DNA from: VBCG01 sp044226535
Lineage (GTDB): Bacteria > Pseudomonadota > Gammaproteobacteria > Burkholderiales > Casimicrobiaceae
Reading direction: 5' to 3'
Assembly: GCA_044226535.1 (NCBI GenBank)
Contig: JBGAGT010000001.1
Coordinates: 124,001-188,000 of the forward strand
DNA length: 64,000 nt
In this document: positions 52,426 through 60,538 of the stretch, piece after piece
Numbering within the stretch: the first letter of the stretch is position 1
How the letters are laid out: the number at the start of each line of letters is the position of its first letter
The notes under the pieces: generated by a model
Told to the model about the DNA's origin: nothing
The model's input: only the letters and a program-made list of their open reading frames with translations
Databases searched by the model: none
Position numbers and translations under genes: made by a program

Positions 52426-53679
52426 TTACATGCGCTCGATCATCGCCTGGCCGAATCCGGAACAGGACACCTGCTTCGCGCCTTCCATCAGCCGCGCGAA
52501 GTCGTAGGTCACGACCTTGTCCTGGATCGCCTTCTCGAGGCTCGAGACGATCAGCGCCGCGGCCTCCTTCCAGCCCATGTGGATCAGCATCATCTCCGCG
52601 GAGAGGATTTCCGAGCCCGGGTTGACGTAGTCCTTGCCCGCGTACTTGGGCGCGGTGCCGTGCGTCGCCTCGAACATCGCCACCGTGTCCGACAGGTTCG
52701 CACCCGGGGCGATGCCGATGCCGCCGACTTCCGCCGCCAGCGCGTCGCTGATGTAGTCGCCGTTGAGGTTCAGCGTGGCGATCACGCTGTACTCGCCCGG
52801 GCGCAGCAGGATCTGCTGCAGGAAGGCGTCGGCGATCACGTCCTTGACGACGATGTCCTTGCCCGTCTTCGGGTTCCTGAACGACATCCACGGGCCGCCG
52901 TCGAGCAGCGTCGCGCCGAATTCCTTCTGCGCCAGCGCATAGCCCCAGTCGCGGAAGGCGCCTTCGGTGTACTTCATGATGTTGCCCTTGTGCACCAGCG
53001 TCACCGAGGGCTTGTCGTTGTCGATGGCGTACTGGATGGCCTTGCGCACCAGGCGCTCGGTGCCCTCGCTCGACACCGGCTTGATGCCGATGCCCGAGGT
53101 GGCCGGGAAGCGGATCTTCTTGACGCCCAGCTCCTTCTGCAGGAAGTCGATCAGCTTCTTCGCCTGCGGCGAGTCGGCCGCCCACTCGATGCCGGCGTAG
53201 ATGTCCTCCGAGTTCTCGCGGAAGATCACCATGTCGACCTTCTCGGGCGCCTTGACGGGCGTGGGGACGCCCTTGAACCAGCGCACGGGCCGCAGGCAGA
53301 CGTAGAGGTCGAGCTCCTGGCGCAGCGCCACGTTGAGCGAGCGGATGCCGCCGCCCACCGGCGTGGTCAGCGGTCCCTTGATGGACACCACGTAATCCCT
53401 GAGAATCGCCAGCGTCTCGTCGGGCAGCCACACGTCGGGGCCGTAGACCTTGGTCGACTTCTCGCCGGCGTAGATCTCCATCCAGTGGATCCTGCGCTTG
53501 CCGCCGTAGGCCTTGGCGACCGCCGCGTCGACCACCTTGACCATCACCGGCGTGATGTCGAAGCCGGTGCCATCGCCCTCGATGTAGGGGATGATCGGAT
53601 TGTCCGGGACGTTCAGGCTGAAGTCGCGGTTGACGGTGATCTTGGCGCCGCCCTGCGGCAGCTTCACGTGCTGGTACAT
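52426..53679 (-). CDS. icd: NADP-dependent isocitrate dehydrogenase
   Basis: TCA-cycle enzyme converting isocitrate to 2-oxoglutarate. 417 aa. The phosphorylatable serine lies in GGGIRSLNVALRQ (about 110-122). Further landmarks are VIFRENSEDIYAGIEW and LNLNGDYISDALAAEVGGIG, with ATHGTAPKYAG in the NADP region. Competes with isocitrate lyase (also in this window) at the same branch point; aceK is not seen here. Divergent from the pseudouridine synthase gene. Confidence 0.96.
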   Translation of the reverse strand: MYQHVKLPQGGAKITVNRDFSLNVPDNPIIPYIEGDGTGFDITPVMVKVVDAAVAKAYGGKRRIHWMEIYAGEKSTKVYGPDVWLPDETLAILRDYVVSIKGPLTTPVGGGIRSLNVALRQELDLYVCLRPVRWFKGVPTPVKAPEKVDMVIFRENSEDIYAGIEWAADSPQAKKLIDFLQKELGVKKIRFPATSGIGIKPVSSEGTERLVRKAIQYAIDNDKPSVTLVHKGNIMKYTEGAFRDWGYALAQKEFGATLLDGGPWMSFRNPKTGKDIVVKDVIADAFLQQILLRPGEYSVIATLNLNGDYISDALAAEVGGIGIAPGANLSDTVAMFEATHGTAPKYAGKDYVNPGSEILSAEMMLIHMGWKEAAALIVSSLEKAIQDKVVTYDFARLMEGAKQVSCSGFGQAMIERM

Positions 53680-53742
53680 GGAATCTCCTGGGGCCCTACG
53701 CGGGCGGTCGCTGGCGTCGGAAACCTTCGATTATCGCCGAAC

Positions 53743-54390
53743 GTGCCCGCCTCCGCAGCCTCCCGCTTACCGCCGGCGCGGCCGGCCCCGTCGCGCCACC
53801 GGGCCCGGCAGGGCGCGCCGTCCCAAGGGGACCCCGCGCGGCGCGCGGCGACATCCCGCCGCATCGTGCTGCTCAACAAGCCCTTCGGCGTGGTCTGCCG
53901 CTTCACCCCCGAGGCCGGGCACCGCTCGCTGGCCGATTTCATCGCGATTCCCGGCGTCTACCCGGTGGGCCGGCTCGATGCCGACAGCGAGGGGCTGGTG
54001 GTGCTGACCGACGACGGCGCGCTGCAGGCGCGCATCGCCGCGCCGGAAGCCCGCGTGGGCAAGACCTACTGGGTGCAGGTCGAGGGCGAGCCCGGCGAGG
54101 ATGCGCTCGCCGCCTTGCGCGGCGGCGTCGCGCTGCGCGAGTTCACCACCGCCCCGGCGCGCGCGCGCCGGATCCCCGAGCCGGCCCTGTGGCCGCGCGA
54201 CCCGCCGGTGCGCACGCGCCGCGCCATCCCCACCGCGTGGCTGGAGATCGTGCTCGAGGAAGGCCGCAACCGCCAGGTGCGGCGCATGACGGCCGCGGTG
54301 GGTTTCCCGACGCTGCGCCTCGTGCGCCAGCGCGTGGGCTCCTGGACCCTCGACGGGCTGGCACCGGGCGAGTGCCGGGTGATCGAGTGA
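53743..54390 (+). CDS. rluE: 23S rRNA pseudouridine synthase, RluE type
   Basis: About 215 aa, RsuA/RluB/E/F family without an S4 domain. LLNKPFGVVCRF, then YPVGRLDADSEGLVVLTDDG, with catalytic Asp in GRLDADSEGL, and EGRNRQVRRMTAAVGFPTLRL. RluE modifies U2457 of 23S rRNA. The frame is open far upstream; the GTG at 53743 is the most plausible start because it lies between the divergent icd and the first conserved block, but there is no ribosome site. Confidence 0.85.
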   Translation: MPASAASRLPPARPAPSRHRARQGAPSQGDPARRAATSRRIVLLNKPFGVVCRFTPEAGHRSLADFIAIPGVYPVGRLDADSEGLVVLTDDGALQARIAAPEARVGKTYWVQVEGEPGEDALAALRGGVALREFTTAPARARRIPEPALWPRDPPVRTRRAIPTAWLEIVLEEGRNRQVRRMTAAVGFPTLRLVRQRVGSWTLDGLAPGECRVIE

Positions 54391-54546
54391 GCGCCGGGCG
54401 GATGCCGCGTCCTCGCGTGGCCGCCGCGCGCGAGGCGGGCCGCGCGAAACCCCGAAAGGCCGCGAGGGTCGCGTGCTACCATCCGCCGACCTCCGATGGT
54501 CGCTGACGGCACGACTGCCTCCGCCGCGCGACGCCCCTTCCCGCCG

Positions 54547-55995
54547 ATGATCAGACGCCTGCTTGCCCGCCTCATTCCCGGCAGGCCCGCGTCGAAACCG
54601 CGCATCTACACCCGCGACCAGCACCCCGTGCGCCGCGAGCAGCTGTCGTCGGGCGCGCGCAGCGTGACGCGCAAGCTCCAGGAAGCGGGCTTCAAGGCCT
54701 TCATCGTCGGCGGCGCGGTGCGCGACCTGATGCTGGGTCTCGAGCCCAAGGACTTCGACATCGCCACCGATGCGACGCCCGAGCAGGTGAAGCCGCTGTT
54801 CCGCCGCGCCTTCATCATCGGCCGCCGCTTCCGCCTGGTGCACGTGCACGCCGGCGCCGAGGTGCTCGAGGTATCCACTTTCCGCGCGCCGCAGGGCGAA
54901 GGTGCCACCGACGAGCACGGCCGGCTGATCTCGGACAACGTCTATGGCAGCCAGTCCGACGACGCGCGCCGCCGCGACTTCACCATCAACGCGCTGTACT
55001 TCGATCCCTCGACCGAGGAGGTCTGGGACTACGTGGGCGGAGTGTCCGACGTGCGCGCGCGAAGGCTGCGCCTGATCGGCCCGCCGGTCACGCGCTACCG
55101 CGAGGACCCGGTGCGCATGCTTCGCGCGGTGCGCCTTGCCGCCAAGCTCGACGTCGCCATCGATCCCAAGACCGCGGCGCCCATCCCCAAGCTCGCGCCG
55201 CTGATGCAGAACGTCCCGCCCGCGCGCCTGTTCGACGAGATGCAGAAGCTGCTGCTCTCGGGCCACGCGGCGCCGACGCTCAAGAGCCTGCGCGCGCACG
55301 GGCTCTCCCACGGCCTCCTGCCGCTGCTCGACGTGATCCTCGAGCAGCCGCTCGGCGGCAAGTTCATCGACGCCGCGCTCGCCAACACCGACGAGCGCGT
55401 GCGCGACGACCGCGGCGTCTCGCCCGCCTTCCTGTTCGCCACGCTGCTCTGGCACGAGGTGCTGGTCACCTGGAACGCCGCCAAGGCCAAGGGCGCGAAG
55501 CCCGCGCCCGCGCTGTTCGACGCCATGGACAAGGTACTGGAGGCCCAGGCCGAGCGCATCGCCATCCCGCGCCGCTTCGAGGCGACGATCAAGGAGATCT
55601 GGTCGCTGCAGCCACGCTTCGAGCAGCGCGCGGGGTCGCGCCCGTACCGCCTGCTCGAGCACCCGCGCTTCCGCGCCGCCTACGATTTCCTGGTGCTGCG
55701 CGGCGAGAGCGGGGAGGCCCCGGCGGCGCTGGTCGACTGGTGGACGCGGTTCCAGGGCGCGGGCGACGCCGATCGCGGCAGCATGCTGAAGCCCGACGAG
55801 GCGCCGGCGAAACGCAAGCGCTCGCGCAGCCGCGGCCGGCGACGCAGGCCCGGCGAGGGCGGCAGCGAGGGCGGCGAAGGCAGTGGCGCGGACGGCGGCC
55901 GCGAAGGCGGAGACGGCAAAGGCGACAGCGACGCGGGTGGCGCGCACGACGCCTCGCGGACGCGGGGCGGCGGCGACGCGGAACGCGGCGCATGA
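54547..55995 (+). CDS. pcnB: Poly(A) polymerase I
   Basis: Adds poly(A) to RNA 3' ends, promoting decay. 482 aa of the class II nucleotidyltransferase family. The signature FIVGGAVRDLMLGLEPKDFDIATDA carries the catalytic DxD, followed by RRDFTINALYFD and RYREDPVRMLRAVRLAAKL. The C-terminal tail is basic then Gly/Ser/Asp-rich (about 418-482), probably disordered. I prefer the ATG at 54547 (MIRRLLARLIPG); 54496 is an alternative. The stop overlaps folK. Confidence 0.93.
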   Translation: MIRRLLARLIPGRPASKPRIYTRDQHPVRREQLSSGARSVTRKLQEAGFKAFIVGGAVRDLMLGLEPKDFDIATDATPEQVKPLFRRAFIIGRRFRLVHVHAGAEVLEVSTFRAPQGEGATDEHGRLISDNVYGSQSDDARRRDFTINALYFDPSTEEVWDYVGGVSDVRARRLRLIGPPVTRYREDPVRMLRAVRLAAKLDVAIDPKTAAPIPKLAPLMQNVPPARLFDEMQKLLLSGHAAPTLKSLRAHGLSHGLLPLLDVILEQPLGGKFIDAALANTDERVRDDRGVSPAFLFATLLWHEVLVTWNAAKAKGAKPAPALFDAMDKVLEAQAERIAIPRRFEATIKEIWSLQPRFEQRAGSRPYRLLEHPRFRAAYDFLVLRGESGEAPAALVDWWTRFQGAGDADRGSMLKPDEAPAKRKRSRSRGRRRRPGEGGSEGGEGSGADGGREGGDGKGDSDAGGAHDASRTRGGGDAERGA

Positions 55996-56501
55996 TGCCG
56001 ACCGCGCTCGTCGGCCTCGGCAGCAACCTCGAACACCCGCGGCGCCAGCTCGCGCGCGCATTGCGCGCGCTCGAGCGGCTGCCGCGCACGCGGCTTGTCG
56101 CCGCTTCGCGGAACTACACCACCGCCCCGCTCGACCCTGCCGTACCGCAGCCCGACTTCGTCAACGCGGTGGCGCGCCTCGACACGGCGCTCGCGCCGCG
56201 CGCGCTGCTGGCCGCGCTGCAGCGCATCGAGCGCCGGCAGCACCGTCGCCGCCTCGCCGGCGCGCCGCGCAACCTGCCGCGCACCCTCGACCTCGACCTC
56301 CTGATATACGGGAAGCTCAGGCTCGCGACACGCACCCTCGAGCTGCCGCACCCGCGCATGCACGCCCGCGCCTTCGTGCTGCGACCGCTCGCCGACGTCG
56401 CGCCGGCCGCGGGCATCCCCGGCCGCGGCCTCGCGCGCCGGGCGCTCCGCGGGCTTCGCGCCCAGCGCGTCGAGCCCACGCGCCGCCACGGCAGGGCCTG
56501 A
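55992..56501 (+). CDS. folK: HPPK, hydroxymethyldihydropterin pyrophosphokinase
   Basis: Pyrophosphorylates 6-hydroxymethyl-7,8-dihydropterin for folate synthesis. 169 aa: ALVGLGSNLEHPRRQLARAL at the N-terminus, then PDFVNAVARLDT, and the PRTLDLDLLIYG signature with HPRMHARAFVLRPLADVAP. It overlaps pcnB (ATGA) as in many proteobacteria. Confidence 0.94.
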   Translation: MMPTALVGLGSNLEHPRRQLARALRALERLPRTRLVAASRNYTTAPLDPAVPQPDFVNAVARLDTALAPRALLAALQRIERRQHRRRLAGAPRNLPRTLDLDLLIYGKLRLATRTLELPHPRMHARAFVLRPLADVAPAAGIPGRGLARRALRGLRAQRVEPTRRHGRA

Positions 56502-56505
56502 CGCC

Positions 56506-57150
56506 GTGGAGCTCGCCGCCTGCCGCTATGTCGTCGTCGAGGGCCCCATCGGGGCCGGCAAGACCAGCCTCGCGCGCGCCATGGCGCAGCGCCTCGACGC
56601 CGACACGCTGCTCGAGCTGCCCGAGGACAACCCCTTCCTCGCGCGCTTCTACGACGACATGGCGCGCTTCGCGCTGCCGGTGCAGCTCAACTTCCTGTTC
56701 CAGCGCGTCGACCAGCTGCGCGCGCTGGCGCAGCTCGACCTCTTCCGCAGGCCCACCGTCGCCGATTTCCTGCTCGACAAGGACCCGCTGTTCGCGCGCC
56801 TCAACCTTTCCGACGACGAGTACGCGCTGTACGACAAGGTGTACCAGCACCTCAAGCCGCAGACGCCGACGCCCGACCTCGTGGTCTACCTGCAGGCGCC
56901 CGTCGCGACGCTGGTGGAGCGCGTGCAGCGCCGCGGCGTCGGCTACGAGCGCAGCATCCCCGCCGAATACCTGGCGCGCCTCGCCGACAGCTACACGCGC
57001 TTCTTCTACCAGTACGACGCGGCGCCGCTGCTCATCGTCAACAGCGAGCGCCTCAACTTCGTCGACGACCCCGAGCACTTCGAGCTCCTGCTCGGGCGCA
57101 TCGCCTCGATGCGCGGCCAGCGCGCGTTCTTCAACCTGGGACAGGTCTAG
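56506..57150 (+). CDS. Deoxynucleoside kinase family protein
   Basis: A 214-aa P-loop kinase with GPIGAGKTSLA (13-23), ELPEDNPFLARFYDD, and the LID-region RGVGYERSIPAEYLARLADS. The family phosphorylates deoxyadenosine/deoxyguanosine; in betaproteobacteria it regularly follows folK and precedes panB, which is missing here. GTG start at 56506, four bases after folK. Confidence 0.88.
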   Translation: MELAACRYVVVEGPIGAGKTSLARAMAQRLDADTLLELPEDNPFLARFYDDMARFALPVQLNFLFQRVDQLRALAQLDLFRRPTVADFLLDKDPLFARLNLSDDEYALYDKVYQHLKPQTPTPDLVVYLQAPVATLVERVQRRGVGYERSIPAEYLARLADSYTRFFYQYDAAPLLIVNSERLNFVDDPEHFELLLGRIASMRGQRAFFNLGQV

Positions 57151-57189
57151 CGTGCAGGCAATGCCCGCTTCGGAGGGGAGACCACAGGC

Positions 57190-57258
57190 GGCGAAGGGCC
57201 GCCCCGAGCCGCCCTGCCCCCCTCAGGGGGGAGGCGGGCGAAGCCCGCTTCGGGGGGG
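57190..57258. repeat. GC hairpin pair between convergent genes
   Basis: cccccc-tca-gggggg and gcgggc-gaa-gcccgc stand side by side between the stop codons of the kinase and the permease gene. No T-tract follows, so a terminator role is likely but unproven. Confidence 0.6.
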
Positions 57259-57260
57259 TT

Positions 57261-58076
57261 CTACTTGACCGCCCCCGCCGTCAGCCCGCGCACGATGCTG
57301 CGCTGGAACAGGAAGAACAGCAGCAACATCGGCGCGATCGCGACCACCACGCCGGCGAAGATGAGGCTCGGCGCGCGCGCCTCGGCGGAGTCGAGCGACG
57401 CGAGTCCGATCTGCAGCGTCTGCATGTCGGGCGTGTTGGTCACGAGCAGCGGCCAGAAGAACTGGTTGTAGGCGCCGATGAAGGTGTAGAGCGCGAGCAC
57501 GCCGACACCGTGCTTCGACAGCGGCGCGAGGATGGTCCACACGAAGCGCAGGTGGCCGCAGCCGTCGAGGCGCGCGGCCTCGCGGAGCTCGCCGGGGAAG
57601 GTGAGGAAGAACTGGCGCATCAGGAAGGTGCCGAAGCCCGTCGCGACGAAGGGCACGATCAGGCCCGGGTAGCGGTCGATCCAGCCCAGGTCCCCCACCA
57701 GCAGGTACTTGGGGATGATCAGCGACTCGACGGGGATCATCATGGTCACCATGAAGGCCGCGAACACGGTGCGCCGCCACGGGAAGTCGATGAACACGAA
57801 GGCGTAGGCAGCGAGTACCGAGGTCACCATCACGCCGGCGACGATGGCGAGCGACACCACCATGCTGTTGAAGTACTGGCGGGCCAGCGGGAACGCCTTC
57901 ATCACCCGCGCGTAGTTGTCGAAGGTGACGTGCGAAGGGAACAGCGCGGGCGGATACGCCACCAGCGCGGCATCGTCCATCAGCGAGCCGGCGACCGCGT
58001 AGTACAGCGGGAACAACACTACCGCCGCGACCAGCGCGAGCAGCGCGAGATAGCCGAGGTTCGCCAGCCGCTTCAT
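57261..58076 (-). CDS. ugpE: ABC transporter permease, UgpE/MalG type
   Basis: A 271-aa six-helix permease of a CUT1-type carbohydrate/glycerol-phosphate importer. The ATPase-contact EAA loop is ELREAARLDGCGHLRFVWTI. Its ATG is fused to the stop of the first permease gene (ATGA). Last gene of the binding protein-phosphodiesterase-phosphatase-permease operon. Symbol by similarity of context; the substrate is not proven. Confidence 0.8.
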   Translation of the reverse strand: MKRLANLGYLALLALVAAVVLFPLYYAVAGSLMDDAALVAYPPALFPSHVTFDNYARVMKAFPLARQYFNSMVVSLAIVAGVMVTSVLAAYAFVFIDFPWRRTVFAAFMVTMMIPVESLIIPKYLLVGDLGWIDRYPGLIVPFVATGFGTFLMRQFFLTFPGELREAARLDGCGHLRFVWTILAPLSKHGVGVLALYTFIGAYNQFFWPLLVTNTPDMQTLQIGLASLDSAEARAPSLIFAGVVVAIAPMLLLFFLFQRSIVRGLTAGAVK

Positions 58077-58978
58077 GCGTAGAACACCCTGCGGCCCAGC
58101 ACGCGGAACTGCACCACGGTGATGACCAGCACGATCAGCATCAGCACGATGCCCTGCGCCGACGCGAGGCCGTAGTCGCCCGTGCCGAGGCCGAACGCGG
58201 TCTCGTAGAGGCTGTAGACCAGTGTGCGCGTCGCGCCTGCCGGGCCGCCATGGGTCATGATGCGGATCTCGCCGAAGGTCTGCAGCGCGTGGATGGTCGA
58301 GATGACCACCAGGAAGAACAGCGTCGGCGTGAGCAGCGGCAGCGAAATGAAGCGGAAGCGCGCGAGGCGCGACGCGCCGTCGATGCGCGCCGCCTCGTAC
58401 AGCGATTCGGGGATGGACTCGAGGCCGGCGAGGCAGACCAGCATGGTGTAGCCGGCGTGTCGCCACACCACCACCGCGGCGAGGCTCGGCAGCGCCGCGG
58501 AGGGCGAGGTGAGCCAGTCGACCGGCGGGATGTCGAGGTACGAGAGTAGGCCGTTGAAGAGCCCGATGCCGGGGCGGTAGAACACGTCGAAGACCACCGC
58601 CGCGGCGGCCGCCGAGAACGCGAACGGCGTGGCGAGCAGCGTGCGGAAGACACCGATCCCGGCGATGCGCGGCTGCACCAGCAACGCGAGGCCGAGCCCG
58701 ATGACGATGCTCGGCACCACGGTCAGCACGACGAACCACGCCGTCGTCGAGAGCACGGCCGTGAACTGCGGGTCGGTGAAGATCCGCGTGTACTGCTCGA
58801 GCCCGACGAAGGTGATGGGCTGGCCGAGCAGGTCGTTGGCGAAGAAGCTCAGCCAGAGCGAGCGCCCCAGCGGATAGAACACGAATGCGCCGAAGACCGT
58901 CAGCGAAGGCGCGAGGAACGCGAGCGCCACGAGGACGTCGCGCCGCGACGCACGGGTGCGCCTTGCGCGCGGGCTCAT
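58073..58978 (-). CDS. ugpA: ABC transporter permease, UgpA/MalF type
   Basis: A 301-aa six-helix permease of the CUT1 family. FVFYPLGRSLWLSFF starts the first periplasmic region; the EAA loop is ESLYEAARIDGASRLARFRF, then ISLPLLTPTLFFL. It forms a heterodimer with the following permease, with which it is translationally coupled. It begins 28 bases after the phosphatase gene. Confidence 0.8.
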   Translation of the reverse strand: MSPRARRTRASRRDVLVALAFLAPSLTVFGAFVFYPLGRSLWLSFFANDLLGQPITFVGLEQYTRIFTDPQFTAVLSTTAWFVVLTVVPSIVIGLGLALLVQPRIAGIGVFRTLLATPFAFSAAAAAVVFDVFYRPGIGLFNGLLSYLDIPPVDWLTSPSAALPSLAAVVVWRHAGYTMLVCLAGLESIPESLYEAARIDGASRLARFRFISLPLLTPTLFFLVVISTIHALQTFGEIRIMTHGGPAGATRTLVYSLYETAFGLGTGDYGLASAQGIVLMLIVLVITVVQFRVLGRRVFYA

Positions 58979-59006
58979 GGCGTGACGCCGTGCCCCGCGC
59001 AGGCGC

Positions 59007-59828
59007 TCACGGCCCTTCGGCGATCCAGTCCTGCCACAGCTGCGGCGCGATGGCCGGCGGTGCGGCGAGGATGCCGTCCATCGGCACGCCGCCGTCGGGG
59101 CCGCGCCGGCTGTAGACCGTGCAGCCGCCCTCGCGCGCGATCAGCGCGCCGGCGTAGACGTCCCAGCTATTGTAGTAGCCGCCGAGCAGCGTGCCGGTCG
59201 CGCGGCCCACGCCGACCAGCGCCAGCGCCAGCGCCGACGAGCCCATGATGCGCGTGCCCGCGGCCTTCGCCGCGACGCGGTCGAGGTAGCGGTGCATCTC
59301 CGGCCACGGCGCCTGGCGCGACCATTCGGTCAGGAACACGCCGCCGTCCATGCGCTCGGCGCGCACGCAGCTCGCGCGCGTGTCGTCGATGAAGGCGCCC
59401 TGGCCGCGGATGGCGCTGTAGGCCTCGCCGCGCCGCACGTCGGCGACGACGCCGACCATCGGGCCGTCCTTGTCGGCGAGCGCCAGGCTGAACGACACCC
59501 AGGGCACGCCGTGCACGAAGTTGAGCGTCCCGTCGATGGGGTCGAGGTGCCAGGCGAGCGCGCCCTCCTTCGAGGCCTCGGGCTTGCCGAATTCCTCGCC
59601 GTGGATCACGTGGTCGGGATAGCGTGCGGCGATGCGCGCGCGGATGTCGACCTCGACCGCGCGGTCGAAGGGCGTGACCCAGTCGCCGGCGTCGACCTTG
59701 GTGTCGGATTGGGCGGTCGAGGGCCGCGCATTGGCGATGACGCCGGAGGCGTGCGCCGCGAGCTCGAGCGCGAAACGGTGGTAGGTCCTGAGGTCGTCCA
59801 TGCGGTTGTCGTTCGTCCTTGTGGTCAT
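59007..59828 (-). CDS. Inositol monophosphatase family protein
   Basis: A 273-aa metal-dependent sugar-phosphatase fold. Motif HGEEFG, motif A DPIDGTLNFVHG (metal-binding D, D and G-T), and motif B WDVYAGALIAREGG are intact. The family covers inositol-1-phosphate, histidinol phosphate and related phosphatases. Here the gene sits between a glycerophosphodiesterase and permeases, so a phospho-alcohol released on import is a likely substrate. Start ATG 59828 is fused to the phosphodiesterase stop; 59801 is an alternative. Confidence 0.82.
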   Translation of the reverse strand: MTTRTNDNRMDDLRTYHRFALELAAHASGVIANARPSTAQSDTKVDAGDWVTPFDRAVEVDIRARIAARYPDHVIHGEEFGKPEASKEGALAWHLDPIDGTLNFVHGVPWVSFSLALADKDGPMVGVVADVRRGEAYSAIRGQGAFIDDTRASCVRAERMDGGVFLTEWSRQAPWPEMHRYLDRVAAKAAGTRIMGSSALALALVGVGRATGTLLGGYYNSWDVYAGALIAREGGCTVYSRRGPDGGVPMDGILAAPPAIAPQLWQDWIAEGP

Positions 59829-60538
59829 TGCCGGAGGCCCGGCGCGATCGCCGGCAGGTCGTTGCTGATGATCGCGTCGACGCCCGCCTCGCGGGCGAGG
59901 CGCGCGTTCGCGGGGTCGTCCACCGTCCAGCACCACAGGCCGAGGCCCTTGGCGCGGTACGCGGGCACCGAGCGGCCGTTCTCCACGGTCCACTCGAGGT
60001 TGACGGCGAAGGGCGCGACGCGCGCCAGCAGGTCGTCGGGCGGAAGCTCGGGCTTCGACCACGACATCAGGATGCGCGCCGAGGGGATCGCCTGGCGCAC
60101 GGCCTCGGCCATCGGCGGCGCGCCGTTGAACACCACGCGGCCGTACTGCCCGCGCGCCACGATCATCGCGTCGATCGCCGGCAGCATCGACGCGGCCTTG
60201 ACGTCGATGACCAGCGCGCCGCGCGTGCCGTCGAGCACCTCCTCCAGCGTGGGAATCGCGTCGGTGCCGCCGTCGGGCGAGCGCGCGCGCAGGCCGCGCA
60301 GCGTCGCGAGATCCACCGTGGACACGTCGCGCGCATCGCCCCAGAAGCGCTCGAGCGTACGGTCGTGCAGCAGCACCGGTACGCCCTCGCGCGTCGCGCG
60401 CACGTCGAACTCGGTCGCGTCGCAGCCCGCGCGCTCGGCCATCTGGATCGAGCGCAACGTGTTCTCGATCACCACCGTGGGTGCGCCGCGATGCGCGATG
60501 CGCAGCGGCCGCGCGCCCATGGAAGCCGCTGCGGTCAT
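59825..60538 (-). CDS. ugpQ: Glycerophosphodiester phosphodiesterase
   Basis: A 237-aa cytoplasmic GDPD: TIM barrel with IAHRGAPTVVIENTLRS (catalytic His and metal-binding E-N-T), EFDVRATREGVPVLLHD (metal E/D and second catalytic His), and LEWTVENGR and LWCWTVDDP. No signal peptide. It hydrolyses glycerophosphodiesters to glycerol 3-phosphate and an alcohol. Coupled by ATGA overlaps to the binding protein before it and the phosphatase after it. Confidence 0.88.
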   Translation of the reverse strand: MTAAASMGARPLRIAHRGAPTVVIENTLRSIQMAERAGCDATEFDVRATREGVPVLLHDRTLERFWGDARDVSTVDLATLRGLRARSPDGGTDAIPTLEEVLDGTRGALVIDVKAASMLPAIDAMIVARGQYGRVVFNGAPPMAEAVRQAIPSARILMSWSKPELPPDDLLARVAPFAVNLEWTVENGRSVPAYRAKGLGLWCWTVDDPANARLAREAGVDAIISNDLPAIAPGLRQ